Translations under genes and position numbers: made by a program
NCBI RefSeq assembly: GCF_000507185.2
Contig: NZ_AYTM02000002.1
Span: 4,933,501 to 4,997,500 of the forward strand
Direction of reading: 5' to 3'
Origin: Pseudomonas syringae KCTC 12500
GTDB taxonomy: Bacteria; Pseudomonadota; Gammaproteobacteria; Pseudomonadales; Pseudomonadaceae
DNA length: 64,000 nucleotides
Shown here: positions 10,347-19,051 of the stretch, one piece after another
Numbering within the stretch: the first letter of the stretch is position 1
How the letters are laid out: every line of letters starts with the position of its first letter
The notes under the pieces: model-generated
What the model was told of the DNA's origin: nothing
Database searches by the model: none
Seen by the model: the letters and a program-made list of their open reading frames with translations, nothing else

Positions 10347-10423
10347 CGGGGCGTAGCGCAGTCCGGTAGCGCACTAGCATGGGGTGCTAGGGGTCGAGTG
10401 TTCGAATCACTCCGTCCCGACCA
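10347..10423 (+). tRNA. tRNA-Pro(GGG)
   Basis: A 77-base cloverleaf. The acceptor stem starts CGGGGCG and pairs with CGTCCCG, followed by an A discriminator and encoded CCA. D-arm contains AGCGCAGTCCGGTAGCGC, anticodon stem CTAGC/GCTAG with loop ATGGGGT (anticodon GGG), and T-loop TTCGAAT. It closely matches E. coli tRNA-Pro(GGG). Confidence 0.95.
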
Positions 10424-10440
10424 TATAATTCAATGACTTA

Positions 10441-10468
10441 GGCCAATGTTTGCAGCATTGGCCTTTTT
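10441..10468 (+). terminator. Intrinsic terminator of tRNA-Pro
   Basis: Stem GGCCAATG/CATTGGCC with a 7-base loop and then TTTTT, 17 bases after the tRNA. Confidence 0.9.
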
Positions 10469-10797
10469 CATGCGCGTGACTTTTGCGTGACTCGTTGGTT
10501 TTTCATGCCTGCCTCCTTTTCAAAAATGTCAGACCCGGCCCACGCGAGTCAATTGCTGACACCATGTTTGCAGCATCCATCAGATATCCAGTATCCGAGC
10601 ATTGGTCCCGTTCGAAAACCATTTCATGGAACGCTTAGGCGGTGCTGTCAGGCCCAGTCAATAATATTCCCTGCTGATCTGACGCTCCCACTTTTCACGC
10701 ATTGGCATGACGTTGCCCCGCCGCTGAGACTCAGTTTGAGAAGGGTATTGGAGCTTCGCGATTCGGTTCGGCTACTATCGAGCAGATCAATTTATGT
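10469..10797. other. Non-coding stretch after tRNA-Pro
   Basis: About 330 bases with no convincing gene, no copy of the tRNA 3' end and no integrase remnant. Short open frames here lack ribosome sites. Confidence 0.5.
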
Positions 10798-11088
10798 ATG
10801 GATGCACTGATGCTCAATGATTCCGATACCTTGGGAAGTGCTTTCAAGCGTGCCTTTTACCGGGTCGACGGTATAACCATGTATGCGTGTTGGGCGATAT
10901 GGGTGGGGGTGCTGATTTGGGACCTGCTTGGTTCGGCAGGCTCGGGGATCCACACGGTTGTCCTGATTCTGATAGGCCTTTTAAATCCTTTCCTGTTTCT
11001 GCTGCTTGGCCTTTGGCGTTTACCCGGTCTGCTGACGGCGTTGATTATCATCGGCATCAATATCAAGTTTTTATTCGCTTGGCTTTGA
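10798..11088 (+). CDS. Small hypothetical membrane protein
   Basis: Up to 96 residues, with two or three hydrophobic segments (about 30-50, 52-75 and 78-96 from MYACWAIWVGVLIWDLLG onward). No strong ribosome site precedes either candidate start (10798 or 10810), and no family is recognised. It stands alone between the tRNA and the gntR operon. The membrane pattern is the main reason to believe it is real. Confidence 0.45.
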   Translation: MDALMLNDSDTLGSAFKRAFYRVDGITMYACWAIWVGVLIWDLLGSAGSGIHTVVLILIGLLNPFLFLLLGLWRLPGLLTALIIIGINIKFLFAWL

Positions 11089-11334
11089 ACCTTACGACCT
11101 ATGTAAAACGCGGTATTGAGGGCTGAAACCTTCTCGCGCTGCTTGCTTGCACATAAAAGGCCTGTCGCTTTTTATAACAGGCACAGCCCCGTGCCAGCGT
11201 CCTCATCCAGCCACTCGGAATAGCCAATAGCTGTTACCTAAAATCCGTGGCGACGTTCCCCCGCACCAACGCTTTGCGCGTGTGCCCGCGACGTGAGCTC
11301 CGACTAAGGTGCCCACCACCTCCAAAAAAACAAT

Positions 11335-11363
11335 TTGACATATGTTATTTGTGATCACATATT
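11335..11363 (+). promoter_or_regulatory. Promoter and probable GntR operator of the gntR-SDR-BKACE-SMP30-MFS operon
   Basis: A perfect -35 TTGACA (11335-11340) and CATATT -10 (11358-11363) are 17 bases apart. The spacer holds the perfect palindrome TGTGATCACA (11350-11359), flanked by ATATG and CATAT. A repressor bound there would block RNA polymerase, so autorepression by the first gene product is likely. Confidence 0.65.
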
Positions 11364-11397
11364 TGTGCCATAAGAAAGCCAATATGAGTCACTCCCC

Positions 11398-12120
11398 ATG
11401 GCAGATCATCCCATCCTCCTGCCCGCCATGCGGCAGGTCTCTCGCGATACCCTCCAGGACCAGGTCTACCGGCAGATCCGTGAAGCGTTGATGAGCGGGC
11501 GCTTTCAGCCGGGTCAGAAGCTGACGATTCGTGGCCTTGCCGAAGCGCTGGGTTCCAGTCCGATGCCGGTGCGCGAGGCCTTGAATCGCCTCAGTGCTGA
11601 GAACGCCTTCGAAGTCACCGAAACTGCCCGGCTGCGTGTGCCCATGATGACCCCGGAGCGGCTGCGCGAGATTCGCGATGCGCGGGTGGCGCTGGAAGGT
11701 CTGTTGGCCGAGAAAGCGGTCATCCTGCTCAACGACGCCGATCTTGCCGACATCAGCCAGCTCTGCGGGCAGATGCAGAAGGCTGCCGACAGCGTTGATG
11801 TCGCGCTCTATCTGTGGACCAACTTTGCCTTTCACCGACGCATTTATGCGGTGGCCAAGGCTGAGCTGATCGTTGCGGCGGTGGAGAATTTCTGGCTGCA
11901 CATCGGTCCGTGTTTCGCGCTGGTTGCGCCTGACAGGGCGCATCTCCAGCGTTCGATGGAAGCACACAACCGTATCGTCGAGGCGTTGGCCGCGCGTGAT
12001 GGGGCGGCGGCTCGTGCAGCTGTCACCGACGACATCATGCAGGCTGCCGACTCTCTGACGCGCCTGATCGCAAACAGCGACCGCTCCAGGTCGCGTGTCT
12101 CGGGAGTGAAAAAAGCATGA
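11398..12120 (+). CDS. GntR-family regulator, FadR subfamily (FCD domain)
   Basis: A 240-residue regulator: N-terminal winged helix (about 15-80, RDTLQDQVYRQIREALMSGRF then LAEALGSSPMPVREALNRL) and an all-helical FCD effector domain (about 90-225) with the histidine-containing FHRRIY and HNRIVEAL segments that hold a metal in this subfamily. First gene of a five-gene operon; its stop overlaps the next start (ATGA). Probably releases the palindrome at 11350-11359 when the pathway substrate binds. Confidence 0.92.
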   Translation: MADHPILLPAMRQVSRDTLQDQVYRQIREALMSGRFQPGQKLTIRGLAEALGSSPMPVREALNRLSAENAFEVTETARLRVPMMTPERLREIRDARVALEGLLAEKAVILLNDADLADISQLCGQMQKAADSVDVALYLWTNFAFHRRIYAVAKAELIVAAVENFWLHIGPCFALVAPDRAHLQRSMEAHNRIVEALAARDGAAARAAVTDDIMQAADSLTRLIANSDRSRSRVSGVKKA

Positions 12121-12905
12121 GTGTTCTCAATCGTCTGGTTCCCTATGCAGGGCTGCGCGTCCTTATTTCCGGCGGTGCAGCCGGGATCGGTGAGGTGTTG
12201 GCGGCGGCCTATCTGGAAGCGGGGGCAAAGGTACACGTGTGCGATGTTAGCGAGGCGGCCATTGCGGCATTCCTCGATCGCCATCCAGGCAGCGTCGCCA
12301 CCCACGCAGACGTCGCTGATCCGGCGCAGATCGAAGCGGTATTCAGGGTGCAGCGAGCACGCTTCGATGGTCTTGATGTGCTGATCAACAACGCCGGGAT
12401 CGCCGGGCCGACGGCGGGTATCGATGCCATTAGCGAAGAGGAGTGGCAGCGCACCATCGACATCAATCTCACCGGGCAGTACCGCGTCGCTCATCATGCG
12501 GTGCCGTTGCTCAAGGCTTCACCCAATGCCCACCTGATCCATATCGCCTCGGTCGCCGGTCGCCTTGGCTATGCCTGGCGCACTCCGTATGCCGCGACCA
12601 AATGGGCGATTGTCGGGCTGATGAAGTCGCTGGCGTCCGAGTTGGGGGAAAGTGATATCCGCGTCAATGCCTTGCTGCCGGGTATCGTCGAAGGTCCACG
12701 CATGGACGGAGTGATTCGGGCCCGTGCGCAACAGATGAACGTGCCGGAGGAGGTGATGCGCGAGGAGTACCTGAAAAAGATCTCGCTCAAGCGCATGGTC
12801 ACCGCCGAGGACGTTGCGGCGATGGCGCTCTTTCTGTGTTCGCCCGCCGCCCGCAACGTCACGGGGCAGGCCATCAGTGTGGATGGCAACGTCGAATATC
12901 TTTAA
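12117..12905 (+). CDS. SDR-family oxidoreductase
   Basis: A 262-residue NAD(P)-dependent short-chain dehydrogenase. It shows the nucleotide loop GGAAGIG (residues 19-25), NNAG (91-94), catalytic Asn117, Ser145, Tyr158 and Lys162, and the C-terminal GQAISVDGN. D43 in VCDVS favours NAD. By context it probably oxidises a hydroxyl of the operon substrate, making either a lactone for the SMP-30 enzyme or a beta-keto acid for the BKACE enzyme. Exact substrate unknown. Confidence 0.9.
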   Translation: MSVLNRLVPYAGLRVLISGGAAGIGEVLAAAYLEAGAKVHVCDVSEAAIAAFLDRHPGSVATHADVADPAQIEAVFRVQRARFDGLDVLINNAGIAGPTAGIDAISEEEWQRTIDINLTGQYRVAHHAVPLLKASPNAHLIHIASVAGRLGYAWRTPYAATKWAIVGLMKSLASELGESDIRVNALLPGIVEGPRMDGVIRARAQQMNVPEEVMREEYLKKISLKRMVTAEDVAAMALFLCSPAARNVTGQAISVDGNVEYL

Positions 12906-12995
12906 GGATTCGGCTCGATAGCAACGATGACCGGACGTCGTCCGAGTCATGTTCCACATCAGACTTCTCGCCAACAACAAGAATGGAGAATGCTC

Positions 12996-13928
12996 ATGCC
13001 CAAAAAACGTCCGGTCATCATTACCTGCGCCGTCACGGGAGCAATCCACACGCCGTCGATGTCGCCTCATTTGCCGATCACGCCGCAGGAAATCGCCGAT
13101 GCAGCCATCGGTGCCGCCGAGGCCGGGGCCTCGATTGTTCATTTGCACGCCCGCGACCCACATGACGGAAGGCCCAGTCAGGATGTCGATCTGTTTCGGC
13201 AGTTCCTGCCGCAGATCAAGGCCAAGAGCGACGTGGTGATCAATATCACCACCGGTGGCGCGCCGACCATGGGCGTGGAAGAGCGCCTGCAGCCGGTGGC
13301 GCAGCTCAAGCCGGAACTTGCCTCGTTGAACATGGGGTCAATGAACTTCGGGCTGTACGAAATGCTGGATCGCTACAGCGAATTCAAGCACGACTGGGAG
13401 CGGCCCTATCTGGCCGAGAGCGACGACCGGATTTTCCGTAACACCTTCCGCGACATCGCACACATCCTCAATACCTGCGCCGAGAACCGCACACGCTTTG
13501 AAATTGAATGCTACGACATCGGTCATCTGTACACCGCAGCGCACTTTCTGCAGCGCGGGTTGCTCAAGGCACCGATTTTCATCCAGTCGGTATTCGGTTT
13601 GCGCGGCGGTATCGGCGGGCATCCTGAAGACTTGGCGCACATGCGTCGTACGGCTGACCGGCTGTTTGGCGATGCCTATCAGTGGTCGATCCTGGGTGCC
13701 GGTCGCAATCAGATTCCGCTGGGCACCATGGGCCTGTCGATGGGCAGTCATGTGCGGGTCGGTCTGGAGGATTCGCTGTGGGACGGACCGGGCAAGCTGG
13801 CGGCGTCCAATGCCGATCAGGTCAAGCGTATCCGCACGGTGATCGAAGCGCTGGGCGGGCAGGTGGCGACGCCGGATGAGGCCCGTGAAATGCTCGATCT
13901 GAAGGGGCAGGACAAGGTTAATTTCTAG
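12996..13928 (+). CDS. BKACE-family beta-keto acid cleavage enzyme (DUF849)
   Basis: Family members condense a beta-keto acid with acetyl-CoA and split it into acetoacetate and a new acyl-CoA. 310 residues in a TIM-barrel pattern; the zinc-binding HLHARDP motif (His49 and His51) and the ITTGG segment are intact. The start at 12996 (MPKKRPVIITCAVTGA) is where homologues begin; an ATG six bases earlier and a longer frame from 12927 are less likely. Specificity is very diverse in this family, and the partners (SDR, SMP-30 lactonase, MFS) do not match the carnitine or lysine pathways I know, so the substrate is open. Confidence 0.9.
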   Translation: MPKKRPVIITCAVTGAIHTPSMSPHLPITPQEIADAAIGAAEAGASIVHLHARDPHDGRPSQDVDLFRQFLPQIKAKSDVVINITTGGAPTMGVEERLQPVAQLKPELASLNMGSMNFGLYEMLDRYSEFKHDWERPYLAESDDRIFRNTFRDIAHILNTCAENRTRFEIECYDIGHLYTAAHFLQRGLLKAPIFIQSVFGLRGGIGGHPEDLAHMRRTADRLFGDAYQWSILGAGRNQIPLGTMGLSMGSHVRVGLEDSLWDGPGKLAASNADQVKRIRTVIEALGGQVATPDEAREMLDLKGQDKVNF

Positions 13929-13975
13929 TCGCCGCAAAATATGTCATCTCAATAACAACAAGACAGAGGTGAAAG

Positions 13976-14854
13976 ATGCGTATCGAAATCGTTGTCGACG
14001 TAAAGACCACGCTGGGCGAAGGCCCGGTCTGGGATGTCGAGCAACAGCGCCTGTACTGGATCGACAGCTTCGACGGCCGCGTCCTGCGCTGCACGGACGA
14101 CGGGCGTGAACTGCGCGCCTGGGATGTCGGCCAGAAAATCGGCTCCATGGCCCTGCGCAAGCATGGCGACGCGGCGCTTGTCGCGTTGCAGACCGGTATC
14201 TACAACCTTGACCTGCCGAGCGGCGATCTCGAGCTGATCGTCGACCCTGAGCCCGGTTTGCCGAACAATCGCCTCAATGATGGCAAGGTCGATCGGCAGG
14301 GCCGGTTCATCGTGGGCTCGATGGACACGCAGGAGGATCAGGCCAGCGCGAAGCTGTATCGCCTCGATCCGGACTTGAGCCTGCACACCCTGGATGAAGG
14401 CATCATCGTGTCCAACGGTCCTTGCTGGAGTCCGGGCGGGGACACCTTTTATTTCGCCGACACTTGGTCGGGGGAGATCTGGACCTACGATTACGACAAC
14501 GCCAGCGGTGCAGTCGCCAACAGACGCACCTTTACCAAGGTCGACACCTCGGCAGGGGGCGCGGCGGATGGCTGCACCGTGGATGCCGAGGGCTGTCTGT
14601 GGCAAGCGCTGGTGTATGCCGGAAAGCTGGTGCGTTACACCCCTGACGGGCAGGTGGATCGCATCATCGACATGCCGGTGAAAAAAGTGACCAGTCTGAC
14701 CTTCGGCGGCTCGAATCTGGACACACTGTTTGTGACCTCCATGGCCAAGCCGCCGTTGCCGCGCTTTCCGCAAGATGGCCAGCAGCGCGGTGCCCTGTTC
14801 GCCATCACCGGGCTGGGTGTGAAAGGCATCGCCGAGCGGCGCTTTGCCAGTTAA
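13976..14854 (+). CDS. SMP-30/gluconolactonase-family lactone hydrolase
   Basis: A 292-residue six-bladed beta-propeller hydrolase. The four expected metal ligands are visible: Glu15 (LGEGPVW), Asn101 (RLND), Asn147 (SNGP) and Asp198 (ADGC). It most likely opens a sugar or hydroxy-acid lactone formed by the dehydrogenase in the same operon. Located 47 bases after the BKACE gene with an AGAGG ribosome site. No signal peptide, so cytosolic. Confidence 0.92.
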   Translation: MRIEIVVDVKTTLGEGPVWDVEQQRLYWIDSFDGRVLRCTDDGRELRAWDVGQKIGSMALRKHGDAALVALQTGIYNLDLPSGDLELIVDPEPGLPNNRLNDGKVDRQGRFIVGSMDTQEDQASAKLYRLDPDLSLHTLDEGIIVSNGPCWSPGGDTFYFADTWSGEIWTYDYDNASGAVANRRTFTKVDTSAGGAADGCTVDAEGCLWQALVYAGKLVRYTPDGQVDRIIDMPVKKVTSLTFGGSNLDTLFVTSMAKPPLPRFPQDGQQRGALFAITGLGVKGIAERRFAS

Positions 14855-14937
14855 CCCGCCGACAGACCGAACCTGAACGTTAAGGACGACTGGACCCTTT
14901 CTCGCTGGGGCGTGTGCAGCACGCCTGGAGATTTCCC

Positions 14938-16260
14938 ATGCCAAATAACAAGAACGCATCGCTGGGCAAGATTCATCGTTTTTCGTGGGTGTCGTTGCTG
15001 GTCTGCTGGATGATCTGGATTTTGAACGCCTATGACCGCGAGATCGTCTTGCGCCTGGGCCCGACGATTTCCAAGCATTTCGACCTGTCTGCGGACCAGT
15101 GGGGGACGGTGGCGACGGTGGTCATGCTGGCGCTGGCCGTTCTCGATATTCCCGGCTCCATCTGGAGCGATCGCTACGGCGGAGGATGGAAGCGGGCGCG
15201 CTTTCAGGTGCCGTTGGTACTGGGTTACACCGCGCTGTCGTTTCTGTCGGGCTTCAAGGCATTGAGTGGCAGCCTGGCCAGTTTCATCGCCTTGCGCGTT
15301 GGGGTGAATCTGGGCGCTGGCTGGGGCGAGCCTGTCGGTGTCAGCAATACTGCCGAGTGGTGGCCAGTAGAACGTCGCGGTTTTGCCCTGGGCGCGCACC
15401 ATACCGGTTACCCCATCGGCGCGATGCTCAGCGGCATCGTCGCCAGTTTCGTGATCAGCACCTACGGTGAGGAAAACTGGCGTTATGTGTTCTTCTTCGC
15501 CTTCGTGGTAGCACTGCCATTGATGATCTTCTGGGCACGTTATTCGACTGCCGAGCGCATCACCCAACTGTACGTGGACATCGCTGCCAAAGGCATGACC
15601 CCGCCGGACAGCACGCCGTCGACCAATGTAAAAGGCCAGGTCTGGAAATCGGTGAAGGCGACGCTGAACAACCGCAATATCGCCCTGACTGCCGGTAACA
15701 CCCTGCTTACGCAAGTGGTGTACATGGGCGTCAACATTGTCCTGCCGGCCTACCTGTACAACATCCTCAACCTGTCGCTGGCTGAATCGGCGGGAATGAG
15801 CGTGGTGTTCACCCTGACCGGCATCCTCGGGCAATTAATCTGGCCGTCGCTGTCGGACATCATCGGTCGGCGCATCACCTTGATCATCTGCGGCATATGG
15901 ATGGCGGTCAGCGTAGGGGCCTTTTACTTCGCCAACACCATCCTGATCGTCATCGCCGTGCAGTTGCTGTTCGGTCTGGTCGCCAATGCTGTCTGGCCCA
16001 TCTACTACGCGGTCGCCTCCGACTCGGCACAACCTTCGGCGACCTCCACAGCCAACGGGATCATCACCACAGCGATGTTCATCGGCGGCGGTATTGCCCC
16101 GGTACTGATGGGGACGCTGATTTCGATGGGCGGCGGCTGGACCAGCCTCAGCGGTTATACTGTGTGTTTTTTCGTGATGGCCGGTTGCGCGTTGGGCGGG
16201 GCGTTTCTGCAACTGTTTTCTCACCGTCCGGAGTCGCTGACGGTGCAGCGGAGCGTGTGA
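14938..16260 (+). CDS. MFS transporter, probable organic-acid uptake
   Basis: 440 residues with twelve predicted membrane segments, starting around residue 15 (FSWVSLLVCWMIWILNAYDR). The loop with SIWSDRYGGGWKRAR is the usual MFS signature between helices 2 and 3. It resembles anion:cation symporters that import sugar acids and aromatic acids. ATG 14938 follows GGAG by 7 bases. Last gene of the gntR operon, so it likely imports the substrate. Confidence 0.88.
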   Translation: MPNNKNASLGKIHRFSWVSLLVCWMIWILNAYDREIVLRLGPTISKHFDLSADQWGTVATVVMLALAVLDIPGSIWSDRYGGGWKRARFQVPLVLGYTALSFLSGFKALSGSLASFIALRVGVNLGAGWGEPVGVSNTAEWWPVERRGFALGAHHTGYPIGAMLSGIVASFVISTYGEENWRYVFFFAFVVALPLMIFWARYSTAERITQLYVDIAAKGMTPPDSTPSTNVKGQVWKSVKATLNNRNIALTAGNTLLTQVVYMGVNIVLPAYLYNILNLSLAESAGMSVVFTLTGILGQLIWPSLSDIIGRRITLIICGIWMAVSVGAFYFANTILIVIAVQLLFGLVANAVWPIYYAVASDSAQPSATSTANGIITTAMFIGGGIAPVLMGTLISMGGGWTSLSGYTVCFFVMAGCALGGAFLQLFSHRPESLTVQRSV

Positions 16261-16837
16261 AGGTGGACAGGGATGCCGCCTGGCTTTGATCTGACATGGC
16301 AATAAGTGACTGGTAAGGACGCTGGATATCTGACTAATGAGTCAGTCTGCGGGGACAGGAAATATAGCGCCATCGCTCAAAGTCCGTCCCCGTTTCAATC
16401 AGAAAGTGCCACTTTCAAGAATGGCAGCATTCGCTTGCCGGGCCGTCCAGCCAATTGAAGAGGGGAGAATAAAGTATTACTTTTCCGACCATTACTTGCT
16501 GTTAGCGACATTTAGGCTGTCGCAATCAGGACGTACCTTGACTGCTGTGAGCAAAAAAATGACGTCATAAATTCTCAGGCGTCAAGTTTTTTCTGGCACT
16601 ACAGTCAATCAGATGCCAAGTGTAATAAAAATTTTTTATCTTTGAATATCATTGCTTTAGAGGAGAATAGAGCTTTTATTCAGGTCCGGTGAAGTTGCAG
16701 CCCCTAAAGTTACTGAGCTGGCGGGCGACATGAGTAATATCTCAATGACATCAATCATAAAAGTTGGTTCAGCCCATTTTTACGATTGATAGCGCCCATC
16801 ATGTAAGCCACGGAATGGCTAGTTCAGGACCGACATC
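16261..16837. other. Long gap before the CHASE3 chemoreceptor
   Basis: 577 bases without a convincing gene. A 77-codon frame at 16337-16570 lacks a ribosome site and family features. The part near 16610-16680 is AT-rich and probably carries the promoter of the downstream chemoreceptor, but no FliA-type site could be assigned with confidence. Confidence 0.5.
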
Positions 16838-18460
16838 ATGTTCAGCAAACTCAGCATCTCGCAAAAGCTTTACCTCAGCTTTGCTGCGATCATCGTGCTT
16901 ATCGCCGTCCTTGTCGCGAGTGCTTACAGAGGTTTCGAGCAGGTCGAAGACGCTACCAATAGCAATGTTCATACGTATCAGGTGCTGAGCGACGCGCAAC
17001 TCGCCCTTGAACAACTGATCAATATCGAGACCGGGATGCGGGGGTTTGTCATCGCTTCGAAGGATGCCTTCCTGGAACCACTGGTGGCGGGGGAGAGGCG
17101 TTTCACCGAAGAACTCGATTCGCTCAAGCGCCTGACAGCCGACAATGCGGAACAGCAGCGCCGCCTGGCTGCATTGGGTGAGATGCAGAAGCGCTGGCTC
17201 GACGAAGACATCAATCCGATCATCGCTCTGCGCCGTGATCTGACTGCACGCGGTGCAGCTGATGATCAACTGGATGCACGCATCAGCTCGGGGGCCGACA
17301 AAGCCAAGATGGACAGCATGCGTGCTCTGCTCTCTGAACTCAGCGGTACCGAGCAAAAGTTGCTGGTTCAGCGCAGTCAGGAAATGGCCGATGCCAAGCG
17401 GTTTGCGATCATGATTCTGATGTGCGGCGGCCTGGCCGCGGCTGTTCTCGCGATGATCCTTGCCGCTGTATTGGGGCGAAGCACCACGGCGCGTTTGCAA
17501 CTGGCCATAGATGCCGCAACGGCAATTGCCAATGGCAAGCTGGACACTGTGATCGACACCAGCAGCCACGACGAACTGCCGAAAGCCTTTGATCGTATGC
17601 AGAATCGCCTGCGCGAAATGATTCAACAGATCAGCCAGGCGGCCAATCAACTGGTCGTTGCCGTACAACAGATTTCCGGTGCCTCCGAGCAACTGTCCGG
17701 TGCGATCCAGGAACAGTCGACGTCCGCCTCGGCGATGGCGGCCACAATCGAAGAACTGACCGTCAGCATCCATCACGTCTCCGAAAACGCCGACGAGGCG
17801 CATGAACTCGCCAGCCGTTCAGGGCAGCAGTCGAAAGATGGTGCGCAGGTCATCGAAAACACCTTGTCCAGCATGAATGGCATCGCCCGGACCGTGCAGC
17901 TTTCCTCCACTCAGGTCGCAGGTCTGGGTCAGCACTCCGAGCACATTTCATCGATCGTCAGCGTGATTCAGGGCATTGCCGACCAGACCAACCTGCTGGC
18001 CCTCAACGCTGCCATCGAGGCTGCTCGGGCCGGTGAGCAAGGCCGTGGCTTCGCAGTGGTTGCCGACGAAGTACGCCTGCTGGCGCAGAACACCGGCAAG
18101 TCCACCAAGGAAATCGCCGGGATGATCGAGAAAATTCAGGCGGGCGTGCGGGAAACCGTCGAGAGCATGCGCAGCGGCGTTCAGGAAGTGAACGAAGGTG
18201 TTGCAATGGCTGGCACCGCCGGTCAAGCGATCATCGAGATTCGCGACAGTTCGGGCAAGGTTCTGCAGGTGGTCGACCAGATATCCTTCGCGCTGCGTGA
18301 GCAAACCGCAGCCAGCCAGGATGTCGCACGTAACGTCGAGCGCTCCGCGCAAATGGCTGAACAGAACAACATGTCGGTTCAGGAATTGCTCAAGACCAGC
18401 GGCGGCCTGAAGACCCTCGCCACCAGCCTGCAGACAGAAGTTGGCAAGTTTCGGCTTTAA
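16838..18460 (+). CDS. Methyl-accepting chemotaxis protein with CHASE3 sensor
   Basis: A 540-residue inner-membrane receptor: TM1 (about 11-29), periplasmic CHASE3 domain (about 38-175, with the [13 protein letters not shown] segment), TM2 (about 189-213), HAMP, then the cytoplasmic signalling domain with the conserved hairpin tip ([20 protein letters not shown]). It passes signals to CheA and CheW. The ligand is unknown. A stand-alone gene with its own terminator. Confidence 0.93.
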   Translation: MFSKLSISQKLYLSFAAIIVLIAVLVASAYRGFEQVEDATNSNVHTYQVLSDAQLALEQLINIETGMRGFVIASKDAFLEPLVAGERRFTEELDSLKRLTADNAEQQRRLAALGEMQKRWLDEDINPIIALRRDLTARGAADDQLDARISSGADKAKMDSMRALLSELSGTEQKLLVQRSQEMADAKRFAIMILMCGGLAAAVLAMILAAVLGRSTTARLQLAIDAATAIANGKLDTVIDTSSHDELPKAFDRMQNRLREMIQQISQAANQLVVAVQQISGASEQLSGAIQEQSTSASAMAATIEELTVSIHHVSENADEAHELASRSGQQSKDGAQVIENTLSSMNGIARTVQLSSTQVAGLGQHSEHISSIVSVIQGIADQTNLLALNAAIEAARAGEQGRGFAVVADEVRLLAQNTGKSTKEIAGMIEKIQAGVRETVESMRSGVQEVNEGVAMAGTAGQAIIEIRDSSGKVLQVVDQISFALREQTAASQDVARNVERSAQMAEQNNMSVQELLKTSGGLKTLATSLQTEVGKFRL

Positions 18461-18501
18461 GGTCTGGAAGCGTATCGTCAACAGGATCACCCTGCTGAAA
18501 A

Positions 18502-18539
18502 AACCGGTATTAGTCGAAGCGCTAATGCCGGTTTTTTTT
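18502..18539 (+). terminator. Terminator of the CHASE3 chemoreceptor gene
   Basis: 12-bp stem (AACCGGTATTAG pairing with CTAATGCCGGTT, one G-T pair), 8-base loop, then a run of eight T. Confidence 0.9.
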
Positions 18540-18656
18540 GCATATTAAAAAAATGCGCCTAACCTTTGGTGCCTCGATGACGATCCCGAGCAGCGCATCG
18601 AAATTCATGCAATGAAATGGCAGCGCAGGTTGTCTCAGGGCTGATGCCTTTTTACG

Positions 18657-18992
18657 TCAATGCTGAGCCAGAATACTGTCCAGCAAACCCGGGAAACGGC
18701 TCTCGAGCATCTGTTTACGTAGCGAGTTCATGTGCGTGGTGCCCACGTTGCGCGTCTGTACAAGCCCGGCGTCGCGTAGCACGCGGAAGTGATGGGACAT
18801 GCTGGATTTCGGGCGTCCGCCGTCCAGTTCGCCGCAGGTGGCCTCTGCAACGCCGGCCAGGCAGCGCACGATTCCCATGCGAACGGGATCACTCAAGGCA
18901 TAGAGTAAGCGTTCGAGGGTGAGGTCTTCAGGATCGGGGTGTTGGAAGGTTCGCATGCCGGGGATGATATCAAGGCTTTCGTTTATTGCCAT
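18657..18992 (-). CDS. ArsR-family regulator divergent from xenA
   Basis: About 111 residues with a winged-helix domain (LLYALSDPVRMGIVRCL, then KSSMSHHFRVLRDAGLV as recognition helix). It lacks the ELCV-type cysteine pair of metal-sensing ArsR proteins. The start is uncertain: ATG 18992 sits two bases from the inverted repeat, ATG 18956 is also possible, and 19013 would put the repeat inside the gene; none has a good ribosome site. By position it controls xenA. Confidence 0.85.
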   Translation of the reverse strand: MAINESLDIIPGMRTFQHPDPEDLTLERLLYALSDPVRMGIVRCLAGVAEATCGELDGGRPKSSMSHHFRVLRDAGLVQTRNVGTTHMNSLRKQMLESRFPGLLDSILAQH

Positions 18993-18993
18993 A

Positions 18994-19011
18994 GTTCGAT
19001 TACCATCGAAC
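18994..19011. promoter_or_regulatory. Inverted repeat operator between arsR and xenA
   Basis: Perfect 7-bp arms GTTCGAT and ATCGAAC around TACC, in the 59-base gap of two divergent genes. Size and symmetry suit a dimeric ArsR or winged-helix repressor controlling both promoters. Confidence 0.6.
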
Positions 19012-19051
19012 AACTGAAATCAAAAGTCATCTGGCCTACGGGAGCTTTCCA

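Noticed and set aside
10347..10800. tRNA-Pro as an integration site
   Set aside because: No integrase, no direct repeat of the tRNA 3' end and no composition shift were found downstream.
11160..11182. Hairpin GCCTGT/ACAGGC after the small membrane protein gene
   Set aside because: Only 6 bp with an 11-base loop and no T-run after the stem; too weak to call a terminator.
16337..16570. 77-codon frame before the CHASE3 receptor
   Set aside because: No ribosome site, unusual composition, no homologous pattern recognised.
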